From Psilocybe azurescens (lineage: Eukaryota > Basidiomycota > Agaricomycetes > Agaricales > Agrocybaceae), in assembly GCA_023853785.1 (NCBI GenBank), contig JAJIRX010000780.1, positions 1-30,847 of the forward strand: a DNA stretch of 30,847 nucleotides. The letters run 5' to 3'. Positions 20,690 to 29,769 of this stretch are shown here, in pieces. Within the stretch, counting starts at the first letter, position 1, and each line of letters begins with the position of its first letter. Below the pieces are notes generated by a model. It had not been told where the DNA came from and did not search any database. It saw only the letters and a list, made by a program, of their open reading frames with translations. The position numbers and the translations under genes are program-made.

Positions 20690-20843
20690 CAGTTCACCTA
20701 AGGTTCCCACCCCGGTGCCTAATTAGCTGGCAAGAACCGATCAAATCGCGCCACCTAGTTAGCCTGGCTTTCGCTAATTCCTCTTACCCTCCAATATTCC
20801 TATGCCTAAATACCCACTTTTCTACTTTTCCTCTTCAACGTTG

Positions 20844-20909
20844 TAGATTAGACAAGATATTAGATTAGACAAGATAATCGATTGCAGAGATAGTAGATTA
20901 GACAAGATT
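20844..20909 (+). repeat. Subterminal direct repeats, three 16 bp copies (left TIR)
   Basis: TAGATTAGACAAGATA occurs at 20844-20859 and 20861-20876, and with one change at the last base at 20894-20909. All face the same way and lie about 95-160 bp from the visible end. Such clusters are typical transposase-binding sites in other superfamilies; binding here is inference. Confidence 0.85.
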
Positions 20910-21124
20910 AAATAGATAATAAGATCCAGATTATCTTCGGTAGATTATCTATCGTCAGGTACCGTAGGTCTGGTAGCCGCCTGTCATGCATTACAATGCT
21001 CGGCAACATTTCCCGCCCTTCCTCCCGACACTACCCGATTCTCGGCATTGCCGCCCGCTTGCTGCTCGGTCAATGCGTCATTTCTATCCCGTGTCCCGAA
21101 TTGACACATGTTCCGTCCCGCGCC

Positions 21125-21200
21125 TCCTGTTCTGTCCGCCTCTCGTCCCGTCCCGCCTCCCGTTCCGCCTCCTGTCCCGCCTCCCATCACCGCCTCTCCC
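21125..21200 (+). repeat. GC-rich minisatellite in the left TIR
   Basis: Units close to GTCCCGCCTCC are repeated about five times with small variation (CCCGTCCCGCCTCCC, GTTCCGCCTCC, TGTCCCGCCTCC, CACCGCCTC). The opposite strand carries runs of GG and GGG in the GGAGGCGGGAC pattern and could form G-quadruplexes. The mirror copy is at about 30400-30470. Confidence 0.75.
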
Positions 21201-21503
21201 CTTCCCTTTCTGTCCATCATTGCCTCCCACCTTTGAATCCACCCTACTGCATGTTCCCTTAGTGTTGTGTATTGTAATTACAGCATAGAAAATAAATGTA
21301 CATTCAATATTCAAGGTATTACATCTAGTCAGTCCCAGTTCATTGTGATAAAGCTACTTACTACTTGCTCACCGTCCTCAACGCCGGTGAGCAATGCTTG
21401 CTATTCTTTCCAAGTTAGGTTAGTGCTCCATTTTTGCAGGCGCCACGTTTGACGTGCACCACTACCCTCACATATCTGTCAGATTTTGACACCCAAGACA
21501 TCC

Positions 21504-21645
21504 TAATTTGGTTCTCAACACTCATGTGGCGCTGCCGATTTTTGATGCGAAACGGCTACGCCCTTACTCACAATCTTCACAGACTATATTCCTAATCCGG
21601 TTCTCAACGCTCATGTGGCGCTGCCCATTTCCAATGCGAAACGTT
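21504..21645 (+). repeat. Duplicated ~50 bp segment within the left TIR
   Basis: Two diverged copies of a segment starting GGTTCTCAACRCTCATGTGG and ending near GATGCGAAACG/AATGCGAAACG lie about 91 bp apart (about 21510-21554 and 21600-21645). The inverted partners are in the right TIR near 29960-30005 and 30050-30095. A further partial copy (AGCGCCACATGAAC, about 29747-29760) lies just inside the inner border of the right TIR. Confidence 0.7.
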
Positions 21646-21747
21646 GAGCGTGAGAACCCGCCGGTCTTCAGCCTCCTCCATGTATCTCTCCTCCATGTAT
21701 CTCTCCTCTTGCTTGCTTGTAAGTCTTCCTCAGCGCTCTTGGTTTTC

Positions 21748-24700
21748 TCTATGTCCAAGAGGTCAGGTCTTTCTAGCGGTGTTACTGTAGTCTGTGGCAC
21801 CAGCTTTGGAAACCGACAAACCCAGCAGCCCACCCGAAAGCATGTCAAGCTCAACAAATCAGCACAGCAGCTCGCAGCCGACAAAAGCTGGTATCAGGCG
21901 CAAATCGCAAGTAAGTAGTCGTTGCTATCCCTTTTTTACTTTAACTTACAGCCGTCCAAGCCCTCAGTTTTCAAGAACGCGAGGATCTCCTCTGCGCAGC
22001 TGAGAACGATGTGGATATGACCGATGGCGCATGGATCGGCGAGGGACGACACTGCTTTTTCTCGGCCACCTCCTGGAGAAGAAGGATTTTTTCAAGTCAT
22101 GCGGGGGGGAGGTTCGTTTGCAAGACTTGTTTTTGGATACTCTTGCAGAGCAGTACGTGTTTTTCATCCTATTCGTTATTGGATTTAACGGCGCAGTCCC
22201 TAGAAAACGGAAGGACCATCGCACGCGAAAGGACCGAGTGGAACGTCAGATCCAGGCCTGGAAATCTGTGCTGCCCCACCTTGTCAACGCATTCCTCAAA
22301 TTCCAATCGCAAGGTCTGCCTACCAGAAACGCTGGAGGGCAGAAATCAGGTTCCCTGGACAATTGAAGTCATTTCTTTGGAAGGTAGTTGCAGATTTTCT
22401 TACTGAGAATAACACTAACATCTTTGACAGGCCGAGGACACCGTCCTTTTCTTTTCACAACGGATGCGATATCTGCTGCTGTTACTCTCGTCGAGTCTGG
22501 CATCATTCCGGTATCTCCTGATCAACCCCACTTAGGATTTACGATCGAAAGTCTGCGCTTTTACAGGCAGTTACGACGTGTATGTCCCCCGATTTAGCAT
22601 CAATGCATTTGCGAAAGCTCTGGATTTCTATCATGCTGTAAGTTCCCTTGGATCCTTTCCTACATTTCTGTTGTTGACTCCTCTAGATTCCTCATATGCC
22701 CTATCTTGCCGATCAGCTCAGCAATGCCTATGATTGTTACCTTGAGATTATACGAGCTGTCAAGAAGATCGTTAGCGCCAAATTGAAGCGCGGGAAAGCT
22801 GGGACACACAAAATATCTGTCCTCCATGCCTCTACGAGGTAGAGGACGAACCGCCTTTGAAATTCCGGCCTCCTTGCCGCCATGGATGGTAACAACTCTC
22901 TCAAGCTTGTCGACAGCGCGTTTCGTACTGGCTCAGTTTGCACAGACACTCGTAAATCAACGTCTCGACGCTGGATTTCATCAGAAGAAGTGGACTTATT
23001 CAAGGAAGAGGTGAAAAAGGTGTGTTTGAATATATCTCACGTGATAGGAACTGTCTAAGTATGGTCCTAGGTCTCTCCTCGTACTCAGAAATCATCAGCT
23101 GACCAACATCCGCGACCATCAGCGGTCGTAAATCCGCCTGATACGCCCATTCAGTCTATCAGTGATGCAGACCCCAGAACAGACGACGGAGCTCAGCCAC
23201 CGCCAGGGACAATGCTGCCAGGTGTTCATCCAGATTGCGACGGACTGGAGGATCTTGATAATGAAGAAGTTGCTTGGCTTAACGTTTTGGAGCACGATGG
23301 ATTGGCGCAATGCATCAATGCCTGCGTCGATCGTTGGAGAAATGCTGGCCCTGAAGCCCGAAAGAAAATGTATTCCTTATTTGCTATTGCTGGCATTTTC
23401 TTGGTTGTCTGCTGACATGGGCATGTCCTTGTCATGTGTGACATGATTCGGAGTGGCGAACTGTACGTCTCCATTTTTAGCAGATCCTTAGTTCTCAAAC
23501 TCATGTTGACTAATCTAGAATGAAATATCCCCTGGCCATTGTCAACCGATTATTCCAAGACTTCGGATCTGACATATGCCTCGCATACGATATCATGTGT
23601 GCATTTGTCACCACTCTCAAAAAGAGCTGCCTTGGCACGAAAATGGCTGCCCTGAATCTTAGTGGCGTAGTCCCTGCGTTTCATGGACATGCCCATAATC
23701 GTTTCTGTCAAGTTCACTGGCATCCTATCTACGTTGACGGCGTGGGTATGGAGGACTTGAGAGTGTGAATGCACTTTTGGCCGCTCCAATGAACTTGCTT
23801 CCGTTACCCGTTTGGCGACTCCATATCATCGAGAGCAGCATATCGATGAACATTTTCACTTTCGCGACCTCGACAAGCATACAACCTCAGGTAAGTCACT
23901 GTTCTGGCCGTATTGGTGGTGTCTGGTGTCTAATTGGCCCTCTTAGGAAATTTCATCTACGAAAACTATCGCCAGGCACTGGAGAGAATCGCGATTGATA
24001 CGCCTCACCTGGCTGAGCTGTCCACAAAGCTCAATATCGGAGCTGCGGACTACGAAGGGTACCTCAAGAGCGAACGTGAATACCTGGCGCGTCTACGCAC
24101 AGAGCCTGCAGATGAACATGCAAAGGCAGAGTACGTGGAGCTCTTATTCGATTTGGATTCCCTCAGGTATGTATAGTAGATAATGTCTCCCTTCTGTTGT
24201 CTATCTTATTTACTAATTTGTCAGACAGAAGAGTGAAGCCTCGATGGCTCGTTTCAATGATCGTGATTGCCTTATGATCCAGGAAGGATATACTGGGAAG
24301 CAGATCACACAGATCACTACCCAGTATCGTACCACATACCAGCGCTGGGCCGCCAAGAATGAAGAAGTGCTTCGATACGAAGAGGAGCGGAATATCACTG
24401 TTAGATGGACACCCAGTATGCAGGAATACAAGGAAGCCTTGGTTATTCTCCGTGAACGTAAGTACCGCAGGGCTCTGGACGAATCTGGAGAGGCTGGTGG
24501 TCCAGCGCCTTTCGAAATGAAAAAGCTGGGGATGAGTGGCGTAGGTACGTGGCAGGACATCTGTTCTGAGATCTCATACTTATTCTCAACATTAGGCTAC
24601 AAGCTTCGCGGAGAAGATCAGCAAATCTCTCAAGACCAGAGCTGGTGCAATCCAATCCGCATTGAAACGTTACAATGAGGCAGCGGCCTTGATGGTCCCA

Positions 24701-25275
24701 CCGCGAGTTGTGTTGACTTGGGAGTCCGTCATTACTGCTGTCAACCTCGCCGATTTCGACCTATTGCGAGATACACGACAAGATATCCGGACGCTGGAAT
24801 GGGCTCAGCCAGCTAACCGTGAAGCTATGGTGATGTATTTTCAAATCAAACGAGCTAAAGAAGAACTTCTTCGTCTAAACGTAGAAATCCGGCGTTTATT
24901 AACTTTTTATGCACGATGACCATGTCGACCACTACCGAGCTGTCAGTGCCAACATCATGGTCAATCCCCTCGCCTTCTAGAGATATCTACTCGATGGCAA
25001 TACCATAACAAAATTCACAAACAGATAGCCCGGCGCCTTCTGCAAACAAGTCGACTTCCTGGCTTTAGTGGCGCTCTCTTTATGGACGACGTAAAGGCCG
25101 CGATTCATCTCTTAATGAAGATACCCCTGCTCCTGCATGGGCAAGGGATATACTCGGGATTACGCGAATCGACATCGCCATCGTCGAAGTGGATGACTTG
25201 GCGGTTGATGATGCAGACGTTGATATGGACTCCTTTATCACTTTTTTAGATGATGTTTCTATTGCTGATAGTTAA
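21748..25275 (+). pseudogene. KDZ transposase, multi-exon, with single-base frameshifts
   Basis: The start MSKRSGLSSG lies in the TIR. Clear introns are 21911-21951, 22384-22430, 22638-22686, 23020-23070, 23463-23518, 23891-23946, 24167-24224 and 24545-24595, with another likely near 22151-22197. Family blocks in order: DHRTRKDRVERQIQAW; PWTIEVISLEGRG; CPPC...YEVEDEPPL then MDGNNSLK (first catalytic Asp region); LAYDIMCAF (second Asp); VPAFHGHAHNRFCQVHWHP; a shifted ECECTFGRSNELASVTR (Glu region); GNFIYENYRQALE; TLEWAQPANREAM. An acidic C-terminus ends FLDDVSIADS with TAA at 25273-25275. About ten one-base shifts (for example near 22590, 22790, 22870, 23415, 23758, 24610, 25000) break the frame, while the splice sites are intact. 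The assignment of catalytic residues is from family knowledge. Confidence 0.88.
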
Positions 25276-26429
25276 TGTAGCCGCATTTATTTTATTTCAT
25301 CTAATTGCAATTTATTATATCCCCCTCTTTTGTGCCGGGGTTGAGTCCTAAGTCATGTAATCACTGGTGTTTCGCTCATCAAGACTCAAGACTTGAAGTG
25401 ACAAACAGATTGATCTCTCCTGTATGTGCTGAAATAATAGATATCAGCTTCTAGCTGACGATCGAGGAAGACTTCGTAGAGAAACCTCACTGCTAATGTA
25501 GATCATGTATGCCCTTTGATGCATTCTTAATGTAGGTGTCTTTGCCTTTTGTTTTCTCAGTGACGAAATAGTTAGCGTCAGTAATAAGTACACTTCTGCG
25601 TTGGTGTATAGCATCCACATCTCATTGAGCATTACAATGTCGGTAAAGGTAAAAATGGGCTTAAAAAACATGTTGAATTTATTTGAAATAGAAAAATTAT
25701 AGAAATTAGGATCTTCGAGTAATTCTTTGCAGGCTCATTTGCTGTTGAGCAATAAAGGATTCAACTCGTGAGATTTAGGCTAAAAATTCATGTTCTTCAA
25801 GATATTTTCGCAATCGAAGATGCCCACAAGCTTCTACATGTAAAATAACTAACCAGTATTGTTTAACACATACCCCATCATAAGTTCTTTACCAAGTTCT
25901 TCTCTGTCTTACCCAACGAGACTGGTACTAGGGGATAAACAAACCTGGCAACTATCGTCATAAGCAACTCGATGGATGATGCAAGTTCCTACCAAAATAA
26001 TAAATAAATTGACTTGAAAACCAGCTCAAGTAATTTGTCTCTAGCTAAAAATATGCAGTGATAGGTCTGCAATGCTTTGTATATTGACCAATACACGCTG
26101 TGTTCTAAAAATTAAGACGTTTTAAAAGCCATTTAGCATACCGCTCAAGAAGATAAACACTCCATAAAGTAATAAAAATGACTAATTATCTTCTCAAAAA
26201 CATATAGAAATATTTTCAAGGCCATAGGAGTAAAATTGCACATACAAGGGAGAGCTTAATGTTGTGCAGTGGGCAGATTGTGTATCATCCTAATTTAGTA
26301 ACACCCCATCCTTTTTCATGCATCCGATCTCATCCCGATCCCTCACTAGGTCTTTAACCTCAATTCTGCTCTGTCAAAGACCCTGTATAATACGCTTCAA
26401 CACATAAATGTGAGTCGAAAGGAGTCGAC
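25276..26429. other. AT-rich spacer between transposase and gene B
   Basis: About 1.15 kb of AT-rich DNA with no supported gene. The only open frame (25444-25671, - strand, 75 codons) shows no motif. The last ~100 bp may hold the promoter of gene B. Confidence 0.5.
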
Positions 26430-27802
26430 ATGCCTCGCTCACAGTCGCGATCCATGGATCAAACTCAGTCGGGCGCTTGGGCTACTCCCCCTCAGGATGT
26501 CTGATCTCGGTTTCCATCCCTGGGCTATACGTGGACTACGCCGTCATCTTGGAAAGCCGAGTGCTTCCATCTTCCAAACATACCGCTCTCGCTTTGAAGC
26601 AGCCGATTTTGCTTGGTTTGCAGCTGGTCTTGCCTCGGAGCCTGCTAACATCAAGTCCGACGAATTTTATCCACAACTCCATGAACTTCGCAGTAACACG
26701 GCCTACCCTGGTGGAACAGAGATCCGAAAAGATCTCCGGCAAACGCCTTTTGTGGTCTCACTCCTCGGATTTTGTACATTCTTCTATCCCTCTCACATAT
26801 GTTTTGGTCTTTTACCATCGCTTTCTAGGCTGCACTTTTGGACTGTACATTTGGTGGAACAACCCTTGTCGTACATCGCCCGGCCACCACTGCCTGGTGC
26901 TCCCAAGCGTCCAGAGTATGTGAAGGCGGAAGTCTACTTTCCTGGGCACTTGGCTAGAGAGGACACACGCTACTCGAGGCCGCTTTCAACATATCGCTCA
27001 GAAATTCATCACGGACATTGGAATCCTCGAACATCGCTTCGCTATGAGAGAAATGCAGGGCCTCATTGGACACTACCCCCACCCACTCTCATTCCCTCTG
27101 CTCTCCCTCGGCAAAGCCTCCAGCCGAATGCGTCGCCACCTGGGTCAAGTGTTTTCACTTATCATGGTGAACGGAAACCCCACGTCGTTGTCGTTTCTGA
27201 TGATGAAGACTTCAATATCGCCACTTCTCAGTACCAACCCATCAACTACTCTGCAAGAGAGACTGCCTTGCAAATACGAACTAAATTCCCGTGACGCCAA
27301 ACACTTCAGGACGTTGAAAACGCATTAGCAGACTCGCCGTTGTGAAAACGAGCTTTTGGCTGAAATCGGCCGTCTTTCCGGTTCCCCTGCATCCAACTCG
27401 CGTTCTATGACTCCCCTCACCGCACATACGACACCCGCACACCAGATCGCTCCAACGTGACTCATCGAGTAAAGCCTTCACAAGCGCCACTCTCCGGTGA
27501 AATCGCTTTCCGTTGCAGCCACTAAACCATCACATCATGGTTCTTTTTACCCTCCTACGCCACAGGAAGAGAGAACTATTCTCAAATTTTTCTTCCGAGT
27601 CCTATGAAACCGGACCTTGGCTCTGATTATGGCCGCTTCATCCAGGATAATGGGTTAGCTGAAATTTTTTACCATTGACCTTATTCGCAACAAGGTTCCG
27701 ATGTTCCTGTGGCGTGATGAACTCATGAAGGCAGGAATTTCTGATACCATTCTAAATGAGCTCATGTCCTCCATGAGCTCTCATTCTTCTGACAAGGCCT
27801 AA
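26430..27802 (+). pseudogene. KDZ element gene B: low-complexity protein with a SUMO-interacting-type motif
   Basis: ATG 26430 gives MPRSQSRSMDQTQSGAW, which meets an in-frame TGA near 26504 (then SRFPSLGYTWTTPSS in the same frame). A long open frame over 26410-27294 has no ATG at its 5' end and is only partly convincing, but its end is coding-like: HVVVVSDDEDFNIATSQ (27178-27228). From 27340 in another frame comes ENELLAEIGRLSGSPAS followed by a Ser/Thr/Pro stretch. The last exon after a likely intron (about 27654-27695) reads VPMFLWRDELMKAGISD and ends at a TAA (27800-27802). VVVV followed by SDDED is the classical form of a SUMO-interacting motif. No enzyme domain is recognised. Frame breaks make it non-functional as read. 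Confidence 0.45.
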
Positions 27803-28193
27803 GCGCCACACCCTTGAACCATTCCCTTCCGTTTGTTGATTTGTCTCCATACATTGCCTTAAATGTATCTTTCAATTCTTTCTGTCTTTACCACATCTGT
27901 CTGTTAGACTGTTATTGACCTTTAGTCTCCCTTTTGTATAAGCTTTGTTGATTTAAATTTTCGTACACGGCCTTATGTTTCTTGCACGTATCTTTCCTTT
28001 TTGGATCCTGTAAGAGATTTGTTGAAGTTTAGATACTATACCATTTTTGGTTGTGTAGGTCCCTTCAGAGTGTAAATTCCCTGTCATGCTCTCCTGGGGC
28101 GAAATACAATATATTGTGTTTTTCTTATTTCTATATTATATTCCAACCTTTAAAAAAGAGAAACAGCAGTCCTCATTTTCTTTTCGACACGGA
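27803..28193. other. Spacer between gene B and gene C
   Basis: T-rich, without a supported gene. It probably holds the end of gene B and the promoter of gene C. Confidence 0.4.
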
Positions 28194-29651
28194 ATGCCTC
28201 CAACTAATGTACTTCTCCCCCTGGCCGCCTCCGACATGTTACCTCTAAAGCTGCTCCACTTACTAAAACACAGCGCAAGGAGAGGGCAGAACGCAACCGC
28301 TTCGTCAGGAAGAAATAAATGACGCCGTCGCAGAATGGAAGCAAACCACGTTGAAGACTGCCAGTGATTTAGCTGAGCAGTTTGGAAAGAAGCCCCGCCA
28401 CTTTCTTGATTTATTTTTTCAAAATGGTGCTCACCTTGTCCATAAACGCTCAAAGGTCAACGCGCACAATGCCTTCTTGCACATGAAGGCCGAAGAGCTT
28501 CGTGAAAGTCAGTGATTGAATCCTTTTAATTTTTAAATTCACTGACCATTCTTTCAGACGGCGAGATACCTACTTTGGCAAGGCTCAATGAGGAGGAGGT
28601 CAGGAGCGAGTACGACAACCTTAACCACAATGAACGTGAAGAAATCATTGTCCGTCATGCCGAATCAAGCTCAGCTGCCTGCCAACAACGTGTTACTGCC
28701 AAGGCCCGTGTCCAGGATGTCGCCAATACGCTTAAAACTACGCAGCAAATAGTAAGTACTTTGATGTTAGCAGTGATTACTTACTCATTGTCGCAAAGAT
28801 GAACGGCCTCAATACGCGTGTCGGCGTCGAGGGCTTCATCTGCTTGGTGCGGAATTCTCCTGACTTCCACATGGACCCTAAGTGGTACTTTTCGAACCCA
28901 GCGTTTATGGAGTACATGAAGATCGCAGTTCCGGCTCACAAGGGATGGGATATTGGACATGTTGGCGCTAAGTTAGAGGTGTTTGCCATTGCAGGATGCG
29001 ACACAATTAGTGAGCCTCTTACATGTTCATTGTTGACTCTCGAGCTGATTTATTTCGATACAGGGCTCCACCGAACATCAAAGCAGCAAGCCGACGAAAT
29101 GAAGAGACAAATCCGATAAAATTCATACCATGCTCAGTAAGCACCTATATTCGAAAACGTCCAGTTGTACATCACTGACTATGTTGAATTAGCTGAAATC
29201 ACCGGCAATGAGAATGCCCAGATGCACTACATCGACTATGAAGAGAAAATTGTTCAACGTTTTGGAGTCGAGCTTGTTGGTTGGACATACGACAAGCTTG
29301 TGAATCCAGTTTACTTTCCACCTCCCTGCCCGGTCTCCGGAAGCTCCTGGACGCATTCAACAATGGAACGTGTAAGTTTGTCCGCCTGACACCATTGCAG
29401 CTCAATGAGCGTTGTCAAGAGCATCAGATAGCCATTGATGACGGTTCTGTCCCCGCTCCAAAGACTCGCAAGTCTCGGAAGGACAGGGGGACGAAGAGGA
29501 AGGAGGTCGATGAGCTGGATAAAGAAAATGAGAACGTTCGCAACGCACCGCCTGTGTCCAAAAAGAGACGAACCTCCGCCACCAAGAAAAGGTACTCGGT
29601 GTCCAAGCACAGCCGAAAAGCACGGAAGAGGTCGAATCGGAGGAGGACTAA
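28194..29651 (+). pseudogene. KDZ element gene C: basic multi-intron protein, HMG-box-like N-terminal part
   Basis: The first ATG is at 28194 and clear coding starts near 28227 (TSKAAPLTKTQRKERAERN). Introns at 28508-28557, 28752-28798, 29010-29063 and 29137-29192 have good GT-AG ends and fitting phases. Blocks in order: KKPRHFLDLFFQNGAHLV, SKVNAHNAFLHMKAEEL, EYDNLNHNEREEIIVRH, ARVQDVANTLKTTQQI, TRVGVEGFICLVRNSPDFH, GAKLEVFAIAGCDT, RTSKQQADEMKRQIR, NAQMHYIDYEEKIVQRFG, VELVGWTYDKLVNP. A Lys/Arg-rich segment (KTRKSRKDRGTKRKE) and, in a shifted frame, an acidic tail STEEVESEED (stop 29649-29651) end it. I recall the family as a common multi-copy hypothetical protein in agaricomycetes. Shifts near 28310, 29118, 29312 and 29590 break it. 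DNA binding is inference. Confidence 0.7.
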
Positions 29652-29769
29652 TTTTGCTAGCATCTTGAACCTGTTTCCTTTTTGGTGATCGTATCGTTGA
29701 TATCATGTCTTGCGTAATAGTATATGTTGTCTTCGGAAAATGGATAGCGCCACATGAACTTGACGCGCT

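Larger units (their letters stand above)
20749..21834 (+). repeat. Left terminal inverted repeat of the KDZ element
   Basis: The matching begins at CGCCACCTAGTT (20749) and continues to CAGCAGCCCACC (21834). Spot comparison with the right copy suggests about 97% identity with a few one-base indels. In order from the outside it holds three 16 bp AT-rich direct repeats, a GC-rich minisatellite, a duplicated ~50 bp segment, and the start of the transposase gene. Confidence 0.9.

Noticed and set aside
20984..21314. Several overlapping 76-100 codon ORFs (Gly/Arg/Pro-rich) in the left TIR, mirrored at 30185-30613
   Set aside because: They are translations of the GC-rich minisatellite and appear in several frames on both strands; no codon-level conservation beyond the DNA repeat itself.
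21508..21918. A 136-codon + strand ORF spanning the TIR interior
   Set aside because: Its first 80 codons translate repeated TIR DNA of Cys/Leu/Arg-rich, non-protein-like character, and the convincing transposase start is the internal ATG at 21748.
26410..27294. A single 294-codon ORF taken as one intact gene
   Set aside because: It begins at GTG, not ATG, its first part competes with an ATG frame starting at 26430, and a probable intron (about 26773-26828) lies inside it. Only its C-terminal part looks coding.
21748..29651. A TET/JBP dioxygenase gene inside the KDZ element, as known from other basidiomycete KDZ elements
   Set aside because: I looked for the H-x-D...H pattern and the typical dioxygenase core in all frames between the TIRs and found none.
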